From Prorocentrum cordatum (Eukaryota > Sar > Dinophyceae > Prorocentrales > Prorocentraceae), in NCBI GenBank assembly GCA_963575745.1, contig CAUYUJ010009513.1, positions 194,398 through 258,397 on the forward strand: DNA of 64,000 nucleotides, read 5' to 3'. Within the stretch, counting starts at the first letter, position 1, and each line of letters begins with the position of its first letter. Both the position numbers and the translations under genes were made by a program. This document shows positions 10,201-20,556 of this stretch, one piece after another. The notes beneath the pieces are model-generated. The model saw only the letters and a list, made by a program, of their open reading frames with translations, had not been told where the DNA came from and ran no database searches.

Positions 10201-11230
10201 GATCGTCGGCCGTGGGGGGGGCTGGTGGGCCTTGGGTCCACAATTGCGGCGCAGGCTTTAAACAACCGCCGCCTCGTCTCCCAGAGGGAAGAGAGGCATC
10301 CTGCGCCACTCGCCGTGAGGATTGCCAGGGCGCGCCCACACGCCTTATCACGGCATATGTTTCAGCCACCTCTGACGTTCACGCAAATTCTCACCACCAC
10401 AGAGCGACAATGACCCCGTAGCGGCGCCTGGATACTACACAGGCCAGGCTCGTCTGAAACCATCCCTCGAAGGGACGATCATCCCCATGGGTCGGATCGA
10501 TCTTTGACGGTCCTGGGGCACGAAATTCTCAATAATCCTCGACTGCAAAAGAAATGAGATGTCAGGATCTCATAGTCAGCACATAAAAGTTGGGAGGATC
10601 AGCGGCCGCGATCGGCAGCTATAGGCGACGGTGGCGAGAGGGGAACAGTCGGCAGCGATCGGCGATCCTCCGACCCGCGCGGGGTGCTCGTGGCCGCGGT
10701 GGAGCACCGCGAGTCGCAGCCGCGGAGCTCTGGCGGGGCAGCCTCGCGGGGGGGGCGCCGCAGCTCGCCGCTCGCCGTTGGCCGTCGCCGTCGCTCTCGT
10801 CGACGTGGTCGTCGCCATTGTCGAACTCTTCCCCAGGTGTGGGTTCGGACCTCGCAGGTCGGTAGGGAAGCGCCGCCCAGTTTGCAGGTGTCGTCGTGCA
10901 GGTGTAACCGACCTCATCTTCGCATGCGCCCGCGATTTCAGTCTGTCCCTCCACCTGTAGTTGGTTCACTCCAGCTGCATCTTGCTGCTGAGCGTGACTC
11001 GACCTCTTCCTCATGAGCTGCGTGCATACAATGCGGACGCGGCCGCAAAAACCCTCGCAAGACACCCAGCCCTGAAGACCCCCCCGGAAGCTGCGACTGG
11101 GCTACCTGAACGCAGCAGCCTCTCTAGCGGCCGAACGAAGTCACCGCACAGCGCGAGGAGCGAAGGCACCCAGGGTGCCCTGACGCAAAATAAATCGTTT
11201 CTTAATGAGCGCCCCCCCATTGTACTCAGA
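10201..11230. other. Unassigned spacer with a GC-rich island at 10.60-10.86 kb
   Basis: The island is open in several frames; the minus frame through GEEFDNGDDHVDES has high GC3 but no recognisable domain. The rest shows nothing I can support. Confidence 0.3.
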
Positions 11231-11239
11231 AGAAACATG

Positions 11240-11372
11240 CACATAAACTGAATTCTGACGCCAACTCCCGCTGCAAACATCCCACGAAAACTGGACCGTC
11301 CAAATCCATGACGCGCTCATCAAAAAACGTCGGGGCACCCGAGTTCCAGCTTACTCGAGTCTTACGTTTCCG
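11240..11372 (-). repeat. Dispersed segment R, copy 1 (possible coding fragment)
   Basis: About 130 bp closely matching 35,655-35,787. Both copies share CCCGCTGCAAACATCCCACG and CTTACTCGAGTCT. On minus both encode the same short peptide core, PTFF.ERV...DGPVFVGCLQ then RELAS. A shared coding fragment of a mobile element is plausible; flanking sequence is unrelated. Confidence 0.5.
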
Positions 11373-11509
11373 TGATAGATCACCCGCCCGTGCATGCGTG
11401 GTCGCACGGACACGCTCCGCGCGGGACATCCGCGGGGGGGAGATCGAACAAAAGCATCCACGGCGTCGCGGCCCAGGGGCCCGGCCTTCGGTGGCAGCTC
11501 ACGGAAGCC

Positions 11510-11670
11510 TCCCAGGCCAGCCTGTCGACTCTGGTAAAGTCGACGCCAATCGACGCCTGTCGACGCTGGACCGACGCTAAACCGACGCTAATCGACGCTG
11601 CCCGACGCTAAACCAGTGCTATCCATCGGCTCCAAAACGCTAATCGATGCCAATCGGACGCTGACGAAGG
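11510..11670 (+). repeat. CGACGCTAAAC-type minisatellite
   Basis: About ten units of TCGACGCTAA/CCGACGCTAA with point changes, grading into TCGATGCCAAT. Short period, non-coding. Confidence 0.75.
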
Positions 11671-11799
11671 AATCCAGGGGGCAGACCAGGCTCCCATGGT
11701 GTGCTACCGAACCAGCCCGCTTCCGCCCACGACATCCCTCTCTCAGCATGAAGGAACCTGCCCCTGAGGTTTTCTCGCAGTGGTCGGGCCCATGGCGCC

Positions 11800-11852
11800 C
11801 TCCTCCTCCTCCTCCTCCTCCTCCTCCTCCTCCTCCTCCTCCTCCTCCCTCT
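11800..11852 (+). repeat. (CTC)n microsatellite
   Basis: About 45 bp of nearly pure CTC repeat. Confidence 0.9.
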
Positions 11853-12034
11853 AGGTCTCCCCTGGAGCTCCCAGGAGGGCTCAAAGCGGGCCCGGTGGCT
11901 ACGCCGCGTGGTGGGCCAGGAGCGACTCTCGATCTGTGTCGCTTTCTCCGAGGCTGCCTCGAGCAGGGAGGGCAGCTGGGGCCCAAAAGGCCGCCCAGTG
12001 TAGGTGGGTCGCTTCATGATTTCGAATGGGGGGG

Positions 12035-12105
12035 CAAACATCAACATGCACGGAGACTCCAGGACCTCCGCGCGGAATTCTTGAGCCGGAGCTGGAAAAC
12101 AATGG
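12035..12105. mobile_element. Partial copy of foldback family L
   Basis: Contains CCTCCGCGCGGAATTCTTGAG, matching the inner arm of the complete family L elements at 15.5 and 43.6 kb. No opposite arm is found nearby. Confidence 0.4.
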
Positions 12106-12119
12106 CGGGCCGCCCTTCC

Positions 12120-12435
12120 GCAAAGGGGAGCAGACGAGAAGACGAGTAAGAAAAACAATAATAAGAAGAATAAGGAGAAGAGAAACAGCGGTGGCACGGA
12201 GAGAAGGATCGGGAGGACTCGAAGAAAAGGGGTCGCGGGGGGGGGGGAACCACAGGGGGCAATGGGAGACCGAGGCAGGACCAGAGCAGGAGCAGGCGGA
12301 GGAGAGGGAAGGGGAGGTACGGAGGGGGGCGGGCGCTGGGGCAGAGCTGGCAGAAGCGCCCGCCTTGTGCAGGAGCGGCGGCAGGCTCCTCCGCGAGCGG
12401 GGGGCGGGGAGGGTCGACGCAGCGATCGTTCGATC
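12120..12435 (+). repeat. Purine-rich low-complexity tract
   Basis: Dominated by GA, GGA and GGGG. Open frames on both strands (Arg/Glu/Gly-rich or Ser/Pro/Leu-rich) are composition artefacts. Confidence 0.6.
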
Positions 12436-12440
12436 AATAG

Positions 12441-12547
12441 GGGGGCCACATGCGAACCCTTCCCCTGCCCCCCAGGATTTCTGAGTGAACCCCACCCTCC
12501 CCCTCAGAAATCGTGGGGGGTAGGGGTAGGGTTCGCATGTGGCCCCC
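12441..12547. mobile_element. Foldback family I, complete copy 1
   Basis: Two arms of 45 bp, GGGGGCCACATGCGAACCCT inward on the left and its inverse on the right, with about four mismatches and an 18-bp loop rich in C. Could form a stable hairpin. Confidence 0.85.
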
Positions 12548-12559
12548 TTCTCCATGGCC

Positions 12560-13100
12560 AGGCAACGTAGAAAGTGGGCCCTTCCCCCCAGACAGAAAAC
12601 AACGGGGAGAAACAGAGGGCAAGGAGGGAGGGCGAGGAGCAATGAGGGGCGGGGCGAGGAGCAGATGCAGGAGGAAGACGGAGACGGGGAGGAGGAGAGG
12701 GTGGACGAGGAGGACCGGGAGCAGCGGGAAGACAAAGGAGGAGGAGAGCTAGCGGAGAGAGGAACACTCAGGGGGAGGACGAACATACGAGCAGAGGGGC
12801 GAAGGAAACCATGGGGAGGGGAAGGGGGCAGACCTGCTTTGTGCGCACCGGTCGCAAACCGAAGCAAGTGCCCCTGGGGGGGGGAGGGGGGGGCGAACGG
12901 CAGCGGGGGACTGGGCGAGCTCGGGGGCGGCACCAGACGGGAAACGCCTTTCCCGCCAGCGAAAGAAGAGCCCACCGGCAGAACACGGGGAAACGGCACG
13001 ACACGACGACGACGACGAGGAGGACGACAACGACGATGACGACGACGACGACGACGGGCGGCAAACGAACGGCGAGGAAGGCGCGGGGAGAGGGAGGGGA
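12560..13100 (+). repeat. Purine-rich tract with a (GAC)n core
   Basis: GGA/GAG-rich sequence followed by a (GAC)n run at about 13,000-13,060. No coding assignment is credible in either strand. Confidence 0.6.
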
Positions 13101-13129
13101 ACGACGAAGGCCCGCGTTGGCGAGAGGAC

Positions 13130-13830
13130 GCTGACAGCCAACCGTCCAGGCAGAATCGGCGCGAGCGGTGCTTGGAGCGCCGCTGCTACGCGCCCTCCCC
13201 TGAGACCCCACGCTGCGAGAAAAGTCCGCCGTCGCCTGGCGCGCCCGCCGGCCAGCGAGGCGCGGGCGCCGGCGCGAAGCCAGCGCCCGCAGGGAAAATG
13301 GTGCGCCCCCCGGGCGCAGGGCGTCGTAGAGTCGTTTACCCTTTGAAATCGGCATCCGCCCTGCAGCTGCCAGCAGCCCAGCACGCGCGCGCGCCAGGAG
13401 GCCCAGGTACAAGCGCGCCGCCAATGGGCGGGGCGCTCGTGTTCCGGCCCGCGCTCAGGCGCTTGCCCGGCCCGGGCCCTGCCGCGCGCAAGTGCGTGCC
13501 GTCCCCGAGCTGCTCGACCGAGCAGGCCCAGCCTGCTCTCAGCAGGACCCCACGGAGGTCCGCCGCGGTGCTCTGGCAGCCCCGCCGCGCGCCTCTGGCG
13601 CGGCTGCCTCCGCGGCCGGAGCAGCCGCCGCTGCGACTGAAACGCCAGGAGGCGGTGCCCGAGTCGTTGCCGCCAGTTGCGCTGCTGGCGGCGCTGCTGC
13701 AGCCGCTGGCGCAGCCTGCGAGGGTGGCACGGCGCGCACCGCCTCGCCTCCTTCCGCCGTCTGCGGATACTCAGGGGAGCCTCCCATCCCATCTTCTTGG
13801 CAATCGGTACTAATCGGCCCTAAGTCGGCG
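13130..13830. other. GC-rich island, possible Ala-rich exon, strand unresolved
   Basis: Long frames are open on both strands (plus 13,172-13,813; plus 13,492 onward; minus 13,539-13,787), all Ala/Pro/Arg-rich. GC content alone can keep frames open, so no product is called. Confidence 0.25.
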
Positions 13831-13989
13831 CAGCCTCATCGATTACCAGACGCAACAATCGACGCTAGTGCACTCCAACCATGGAACTGCAGGGGGAAAA
13901 TGAGGCCGCCACGATGTGCGACCGCATTGCGCAGTGTCTCGCTCGCCGAGACGTCGCCGGAGGAATGCCTTCGCATCCAGACAGCGACC

Positions 13990-14169
13990 ACGTGGAGGAG
14001 GAGAAGGAGAAGGAGGAGGAGGGGTGAAGAGGATGAAGCGGAGGAGGAGGAGGAGAGAGGGGGGGGGGAGGAGGCGGAGGAGGAGGAGGTGGAGGAGGAG
14101 ATGGAGGAGGAGGAGGAGGAGCAGGAGGGGGAGGAGGAGGAGGAGGAGGAGGAGGAGGAGGAGGAGGAG

Positions 14170-14200
<31 letters not shown>

Positions 14201-14335
14201 AGGTGGAGGAGGAGGAGGAGGAGGAGGCGGAGGAGGAGGGGGGAAGAGGAGGAGGCGGAGGAGGAGGAGGGGGGAAGAGGAGGAGGCGGAGGAGGAGGAG
14301 GAGGCGGAGGAGGAGGAGGCGGAGGAGGAGGATGC
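13990..14335 (+). repeat. Long (GGA)n polypurine tract
   Basis: About 340 bp of GGA/GAG triplets with GGAGGC variants, one of the longest in the window. Overlapping ORFs are repeat artefacts. Confidence 0.95.
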
Positions 14336-15035
14336 CATCATCAACGACGACTGTGCGCTGTGGACCTTGCAGGCCTTCTACAAAATCGCAAAACAAAAGC
14401 CTTTCACGGCAAGCGATCGCAGGCCGCATGCCCCTGCAGGGTGTGGCACGCGCGGCACACGCGGCACGGCTGAAGTGGCCTGGGGACGCACACAGACATT
14501 CTCCCAGACAAGATCACGTCGTAAAACACATCAGGACGGGAAACTTCTGGCCATTTTCGGCCTCGGGGGGTCCTCGCCGGGACTCGGGACCGTCAACCAA
14601 CGACTCAAGATGAAAAACCGGCCCCATGGAGAGGATCTGGACTTCTGGGGACGCCGTCCTGAAAAAATCAGGACGTCGCATGCCTGGGCTAGTACTATGC
14701 GTTGTGCGTCCTCCTTGGAGGCGCGCGTCCGACCCGACCAGAGGAGTGTACCCATCCTGTGGTACATGGTTTCCCGAGCGGTGCGGCCAGAAAGCGCCGG
14801 CCACGACGCACGTGCTATGCAAGGCTTCTCGGTGCGCGCGTCGCCCCTCGGAGGGGGGGGGGGGGGGCGAGGCACACGTAGTGTTCGTAGGCTGGGGTGA
14901 CGCCGATGGCCCGTGGCAGCGTCGCCCTGCGCGCGCGCGCGCTTCCGTCCGAGCTCTCTCGACCTTCGGCGGTCGCCGCGGCCGCGCGACGGCGGCACCT
15001 GCTGTGCGGAGGGCTCGGTTCAGCGGCGAGCCCTT
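14336..15035. other. Unassigned spacer
   Basis: No recognisable gene. A G13 homopolymer lies at 14,851-14,867 and a CGCG run near 14,930. Long minus-strand ORFs here lack any domain. Confidence 0.35.
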
Positions 15036-15195
15036 TCCTCGGCTCGGAGGAGGAGGAGGAGGAGGAGGAGGAAAAGGACCAGTGTAAACCCAAGACTCAT
15101 CAACGAGGTTGAGCTGAACCCACCCTCCAAGTCTTCTCCAAGTTTCCTCTTCATAGCTTCCTACGAAGATGTATCTTCGATACGGGGAGCCCTCC

Positions 15196-15372
15196 GTCGA
15201 GAGGGGGAGGGTCTTCTCAGAGGGCTCGGAAGCCCACCGGCCTTCTGAGAAGTTTTTGGGGCCCTGCCCAGAGTCGCGGACAAAACCTCTCAGAAGGCCG
15301 GAGCGCTCCTGAGAAGCCCCGCCGCCTTCTGAAAGGGCCTTCTCCTTCTCACTTCCCCCCCTGGCTCGCCAC
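15196..15372. mobile_element. Foldback repeat family B, copy 2
   Basis: Right end CTTCTCACTTCCCCCCCTGG then CTCGCC matches the family; the left end is degraded (GAGAGGGGGAGGGTCTTCTC). Interior palindromes of CCTTCTGAGAAG type are present. Confidence 0.6.
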
Positions 15373-15487
15373 CGACGTGGCCAAGAACAACGGCCAGGGA
15401 GAGCGGCAAGACCCAGCGATGAAGACCCAGAAGGGAGTTGTTGGTAGGCGTGGGTGGGCGTGTGACTGCGTGTGGGGGGGGGGGGGA

Positions 15488-15683
15488 CAGAAGAAGAAAC
15501 AATGGCATAAACATAAACTGTTGGCCCTCCGCGCGGAGTTCTTGGATCCGCGCTGAACATCCCCTGCCCTGGCGCGCCTCCGGCGCCAGGGGCGGCGCCG
15601 GAGGCGCTGCCGGGGGGGGGGGCCCAGCGCGGATCCAACAAATCCGCGCGGAGCGCCAGAAGATTCGGTTCATGGCGTGTTGT
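15488..15683. mobile_element. Foldback repeat family L, complete copy 1
   Basis: Left arm GAAGAAGAAACAATGGCATA, then ACATAAACTGTTGG, CTCCGCGCGGAG and TTCTTGGATCCGCGCTG. The right arm returns with CAGCGCGGATCC, TCCGCGCGGA and GTTCATGGCGTG. The centre is itself a GC palindrome (GGCGCC pairs). Multiple nested palindromes imply strong single-strand folding. Confidence 0.8.
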
Positions 15684-16015
15684 TCTTCTTCGAGGGGAGG
15701 GGCGGGGAGGGGGGAGGCGCCACTCGGGGCAGGTCTCGCGCCAAGTTGCGGGGTTGGGACGACGCTCCGGGCGAACCCCGCGACCAACATGCCCTCGGAG
15801 CCGCAGGCTCGAACCAAGAATGCCCTCGGAGCGGGAGGAGCAGCAACGCTGATCGCGATGATCGTGGTGATCGTGACGGTGATCGTGAGCACGACACTGT
15901 AGCACTGAAGATACAAGGAGGAGGCGAGGCGGCGAGGCGAGGCGAGCGGCGGTTCCGCCGGGAGCGGGGCCCTTTAGGGCCTGCGCGGGGGGGCCGGGGC
16001 CCTCAGTGTTCGTAG
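15684..16015. other. Unassigned GC-rich spacer
   Basis: Nothing recognisable; a short plus frame contains a hydrophobic IAMIVVIVTVIVST stretch from GTGATC-type repeats, not a gene I can support. Confidence 0.3.
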
Positions 16016-16019
16016 TCCT

Positions 16020-16258
16020 TGTTTGCCGAGGTCGGGGTGCTGAGTTATGAGCTGGTGGACGCTGGGGGTCACGTGGTGCAGGTGGAAGTGGAGAGTCGGA
16101 AGCCGGATGCTGGGGTCGGAGTGCTGGGTGGTCGGCAAGTGGAAGTGGAGGTGGAGAGTCGGATGCTGGAGGGTGGAGGTCGGAGTGCTGAGCTGCTGGA
16201 CGCTGGAGGTCGATGGGTGGAGGTGGAGGTGGACAGTCGCATGCTGCTGGAGGGTGAA
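16020..16258 (+). repeat. GTGGAGGTGGA-type minisatellite
   Basis: Units such as gtggaagtggagagtcgga and gctggaggtcg repeat irregularly over 240 bp. Confidence 0.65.
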
Positions 16259-16259
16259 G

Positions 16260-16462
16260 ATACAAGGAGGAGGAGGAGGAGGAGGAGGAGGAGGAGGAGG
16301 AGGAGGACGAGAGGAGGAGGAGGAAGAGGAGGAAAAGGAGGAGGAGGAGGAGGAGGAGGGGCAGGAGGAGGAAAAAAATAAGGAAAAGGAGGAAATGGAG
16401 GAGGAGGAGGAAAAAGAGGAAACGGAAGAAGAGGGGGAGGAGGAGGGGCAGGAGGAGGAGGA
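16260..16462 (+). repeat. (GGA)n polypurine tract
   Basis: Nearly pure GGA/GAA/AGG over 200 bp. Confidence 0.9.
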
Positions 16463-16542
16463 TTCGATTCGTTTCGAAAGCGTTAGGGACCAGTTCATCG
16501 ATCTTTGACTGCATCGCGACAGACAGCCACGCCGCTTAAATA

Positions 16543-16665
16543 TGGAATGGAAGCAAGGCGAGGCCCGCCTCCGAATGTTTGCTGGCTGGGCCGTACCTGA
16601 CGAAATTCTCTTGTCGACAATACGGAGTGGAAGCAAGGCGAGGCCCGTCTCCGAACGAATATGGA
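16543..16665. repeat. 28-bp direct repeats flanking a short inserted motif
   Basis: TGGAAGCAAGGCGAGGCCCG occurs at 16,547 and 16,626, with a unit between them containing GGGCCGT.CCTGACGAAATT then CTCTTG. That inner motif recurs at about 20,612-20,645 inside the retroelement. The layout resembles an insertion between duplicated flanks. Confidence 0.5.
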
Positions 16666-17004
16666 GCGGAAGGCGCAACTTCCAGGGTTTAAAAAGAGCC
16701 ATGGTCCTATGCGGCAAAGCTGCCAACTCTCTCGACTTTCAGTCGTGACCCTGCGGCGGCCACATAGCCGCTAGTCCGCGGGGAACGACTCGGCGTGGAA
16801 GTCCACGCGTCGACCCCGCTGGAACTAGCAGCACTTCAAGACTTGGACCCCTTCCCCCGCCTATGACGACGACGACGACATCTCCCCCCCCGTCCTTCTC
16901 CTCCGCATGCAAGGCCACCAAAAAATTCTTGGCTGGCTGACCTAGCACGCCTCTGGCCACAAGCTCACGATATCGAGCACTCGTGGCAAAAGCCTTAGGG
17001 ATAG

Positions 17005-17727
17005 TCACGCGCGCTCCAGTGCCGCCACACTCTGACGCTCGAGAGGACCCTTCGGCGCAGTCCCCACCATCTGTACGGCCTTGCACGCCGCGAGCGCCAA
17101 GTCCATCATCGCGTTCACCGCCTGCGCCTCGGGGTTGGGGCCCAGCGCCAGCGTCAGCATGACTTTGCCCTGCGTCCGCTTGCTGCCAGGGCCGCGCGGG
17201 GCCCGCGCTGCGAACTGCCTGACCAACGAGGCCATGCATTGCGGCGTCTGGTCCTTGAGATACTTCTAGAAGAACTCCGTGGCGGCCTTCTGCACCTGAT
17301 CCGATCCCTGCGTCATCATGGCGCGCGCCGAGAGGAAGAACACCGCGATAAGCGGAGGCCCTGGGCTGTCGAGATCGACTTCCTCGCCCGCCCCCTTGCG
17401 ATCGTGAATCTTCTTGACCGTGTCCGAGTAGATCTTGTTGGCCGCCAGGCCGTTCTTGGCCAAGTACGATTCGCTCGGCACCAGGAAGGTCGACAGCACG
17501 ACGGACGAGAGCACAGCCTGCTCGCGAGCGGTAGCCATTGAAAGCGCCGCCACCTTGCGCAGAAGTGATTGCTCTCCTTTGCCGTTGCCCTTCGCCTGCT
17601 TCGCCTGCGAGCCGGCGCTGTCGGCGGATTCTGCGGCGGCCCGCTCGGGCGCAATGACCGCGCCAGCCCAGGGGGTAAGCTCGCCCCCGCCGAACATCGC
17701 CGCGCCCAGCTCGATCGCAGGGGGCAT
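17005..17727 (-). pseudogene. ORF of an unnamed repeated family, split by one in-frame TAG
   Basis: From ATG at 17,727 a frame of 153 codons runs to TAG (17,266-17,268) and then continues in the same frame for about 87 codons to near 17,005 (KYLKDQTPQCMASLVRQFAA and onward). Codons are GC3-rich on both sides. Sequence landmarks are LLRKVAALSMATAREQAVL, STFLVPSESYLAKNGLAANK and LDSPGPPL. These align by eye with the plus-strand reading frame at 36.05-36.5 kb, so this is a repeated family. The start lies 1 bp after the retroelement stop. I infer a single-exon fragment inactivated by one stop, unless TAG is read through. Function unknown. Confidence 0.55.
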
Positions 17728-17728
17728 G

Positions 17729-18361
17729 CTAGAGATGACTGAGGGCGTGTCGATTGTACTCTGAAAGCCTTAGGAATGTCGAGCCACAAACTCTGCACTG
17801 AATGTTGTCAGGGTCCTGGAGCTTCGCGAGGGTGGAGGCTTTGTTTCGTAGACATCGTCCGTGATGAAGGGCCCCTTCGAGACGTTTGCAAGCCGTGAGC
17901 CTCTCGCCAAAGACTTCCTCACAGAGAACGCATTGATTCGTTAAAGTGATAGCAGGCGATAGTTTCACACTATTATGTACACTGCGTATATGATTGGCTA
18001 GGCCTGAACTACATGTAAAAGTGACACCGCAGGGACCTGACGAGTCGTCCCATGGGCAAACACGACAGCGCCCAGTAAAAAGGGCACTAACTTCCGCCTC
18101 CTCTGGGGATCCAGTCAGGGGCCCACGCGGGATATTCACAGAAAGGGCGGAGCTTCGAAGAATCGAGACACCAATTCGCTTAATCCTGTCCGAGAGCTCG
18201 GGAAGAAACAAATTTTTAACCCTCCCGCGGACATCCTGCCACAGGTCGGCTGCTTCCTCGGACACAACCTCAAGCTGCTCAATGTCCTCGTGCACTCTCA
18301 AAGCCCACGGACTCGCATCAGGTCGAATCGAACAAAACTCGCCAAAAACGTCCTCGCACAC
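17729..18361 (-). pseudogene. C-terminal C2H2 zinc-finger region of the retrotransposon
   Basis: A 210-codon frame, overlapping the RT frame end in a different phase. It has three zinc-finger-like segments: a C-terminal canonical CRVCGSTFLRLSEYNRHALSH (C-x2-C-x12-H-x4-H), a preceding CVLCEEVFG...HHGRC segment and a CGVTFTCSSGLANHIRSVH segment. Such fingers bind element RNA or DNA. It ends at TAG 17,729-17,731. The frame change from RT indicates decay. Confidence 0.7.
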
Positions 18362-18867
18362 AAACTTGCCGAACCATGCTCCTGTCAGCTGTCTGTGAGT
18401 TTCGGGAAAGGCACATGTTTTGAAACCACTTAAGCCTACGCACTCGGAGCTCGGTGCCGAGAGGAATGATCTTCCAGTACTCGAGCACTTGCTGGGAGGT
18501 CAAACAGCGAACATGACGCGCGTCTTCCCAGCTCGCTCGACCTCTCACGGCACGTCTACAAAGTCCAGCAACCACAAGTTCTAATTTACGAACCTGACCT
18601 GCGCTCAGGATAAAGCATGCCAATGCAGAGAAAGCGGAATTGACAACATTACATAACAGCTCGCACCGCTTCCAGCGAAATGGAATGTTGGGCGTCTGCC
18701 AGAAACGTCCCAAGCGGAAGTGCGCCGTCCTCGCGGCTTGAATCCGCTTGCCGAGTTCAATCTGGAAGGATTGACTGGGGGTGGGGCGGGGGCCTAAATA
18801 TCGGACAGGCTCGCCGCAGCCGCACCCCTGACTGCGCAACGAGCCAGCCACCCTTCGCTTCGCGGAT

Positions 18868-18882
18868 GGGGGGGGGGGGGGG
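18868..18882 (+). repeat. Poly-G run in the RT region
   Basis: A run of about 14 G within the retroelement (proline run in the RT frame). Homopolymers like this are likely indel points. Confidence 0.7.
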
Positions 18883-19523
18883 GCAGAGAACAAGGCCTCC
18901 TGCTTCTTAGGATTGCGCTCGAGACCAATCCTCGCAAGTTTCGCATCAAGCCAAGCATCGTTGCGTTTCAAACTCCTCTTGGCCAGATCGAGGGAACATC
19001 GCGAACCGAGCACGAGCTTCTTTAAAATATGACCGGCAAATTTTGTCAGACCTAAGTAGACGCTGGCTGGGGTTATAACTTCACGTGCCGCTGTCAGCAT
19101 TTGCTCCACTGGGTCTTCCTGGCGACGCCTCGCAATCCAGCGGTCGACCGACGGACGAAAGACATGGACGAACGACGCGACAGCGAACGGATCTCCTTGG
19201 AGCAAGCCGCAGCCAGTGCGCAGGAGAAGGTCGCCTTCCTTCGCTGGAATAGACGTGCACGCAAGCTTGTGACGCTGCTGAAAGAAGCGCATCTCTGATC
19301 CGCGAGCCATTCCGAGAACGGCCTCATCAACAGCCGGCCATGCAGGAGACGCGAATGCGTTGCTGAGATCTTTCAGCGAGTCGATCCAGTAAACGCCAGC
19401 CTTATTCAGACGCCACGACGTGCAAAGGTTGGTTGCGATGGCGTCTTCACGCCGACGCCTCCTCAGGAAGCCATGGTCCATCTCCGAGTGGATGTATGGA
19501 AGACCGCGTTTCATCGTCCCTTT

Positions 19524-19524
<1 letters not shown>

Positions 19525-19557
<33 letters not shown>
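19525..19557 (+). repeat. A33 homopolymer inside the RT region
   Basis: Thirty-three consecutive A on plus (T on the element coding strand), flanked by CCCTTTC and CGAGGGGACC. It reads as poly-Phe in the RT frame. Confidence 0.95.
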
Positions 19558-19558
<1 letters not shown>

Positions 19559-19674
19559 GAGGGGACCCAAACCGCGCACCACTCCACGGCCCGCGGGGCC
19601 TGGGATCGCACATTTCTGCAAGACAAAACCTTGGCTACAGGGCCACAAGCTGGGAATGGGGCCAGTCTGACGGG

Positions 19675-20556
19675 TCAGGAAACAACTCGGCGAAGCCAGC
19701 TTCTAACTTTCTCGCCCCAAATCGGTGGGGGCTCCGAGCCTAAACCGCAGCGACGAGGGTCCTCCTCGGGAGGCTCACCAACCCCAAGACCCCAAAGCTC
19801 AACAGGCAACGCCCACCGAGGGACACCCTTTCGCTTAGAGGCTGACTTCAAGAAGGCCTGGAAAAAGCCCAAGTCGCCCACGGCGTCTCGGTAGGACTGC
19901 GCCACTCGCTCCTGTCGAAACGCAAGCGGAGCAGGCGGGCGCGTGAAATCATTCCGATCCCTCTGCAGAGCCCCCCAATCCAACCGAGTAGCCGACATCC
20001 CCCCCTCTCCACCAGGCTTGGACCAAGTCGCAAGCCATGCTTCCTGCGTGGGCAAGGCCCCCTGGAGTCGGGAGAAATCCCGCTTCCCGCTTCCGTGACG
20101 GCCGCCAGCTAACCTCAAACTCAGACGATGGACTTTGGCAAGGTCACGGTGCCGCCACGCTTCATAGATTTCCTCAACCAAAGCCTCATTCTTCGTTATG
20201 AACCACTGTTTGCGGGCTCTGGTGCATGTCTTGGTGATGTGTCTGAGTCTTTGCTTGCACTCCTCTAGCCCCGCAGGATCACATGAATGCATACGTTCGC
20301 GAAGGGAACGTCGAAGTGCGAGAAGTCGAAGGCGCTCAACCTTGTCGGGGTCCGTCTCTGTAGGAGCATCTCTGGGGAACAACTTCTGTCCTTCATCTCG
20401 AAGGGCTGTATCAAGTTGCTTAAGAATCGCCTCAGCGGAGTTCATGCCAGTAGACGCTTCTGTTTCCGATAAGCGAGCCTCCACCGCCGTCAAGAACTGA
20501 TGTCGTTCATGGCGCCCACGAAGAGTATGCATCAATTTCCCAGTATCCCATTTCAC
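19675..20556 (-). pseudogene. Retrotransposon linker between endonuclease and RT
   Basis: A 293-residue open frame, charged and helical, containing LRLLALRRSLRERM, ECKQRLRHITKTCTRARKQ and YEAWRHRDLAKVHRLSLRLA, the usual style of the region between EN and RT in APE-class LINEs. The track begins at a GTG codon, so no true start is implied; it continues the polyprotein after a frameshift. It ends in a stop at 19,675 before the RT core. Confidence 0.65.

Larger units (their letters stand above)
18318..19613 (-). pseudogene. Reverse transcriptase fragment with mutated catalytic motif
   Basis: Motif A is present as KDLSNAF (residues 81-87, first catalytic Asp at 82). Motif B is GCGLLQGDPFA (134-144). 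At motif C, where FADD is expected, the frame reads KFAGHI (191-196): GCC GGT CAT instead of GCC GAT GAT, so both catalytic aspartates are lost by single-base changes. Thumb-like sequence follows (VRYLGPRPTPSQ, SFQIELGKRIQAAR). The N-terminus contains poly-Phe from the T33 tract. Catalytically dead as written. Confidence 0.8.

Noticed and set aside
14514-16514. Very long minus-strand ORF (666 codons)
   Set aside because: It runs through a GGA tract, two foldback elements and spacer; Ser/Pro/Arg/Leu composition follows the repeats and no domain is visible.
17400-19000. Nuclear stop-codon reassignment (TAG as Gln) for the whole window
   Set aside because: Interruptions include TAG, TAA and TGA, and the best host exon ends in TGA after a complete protein; local readthrough or decay fits better.
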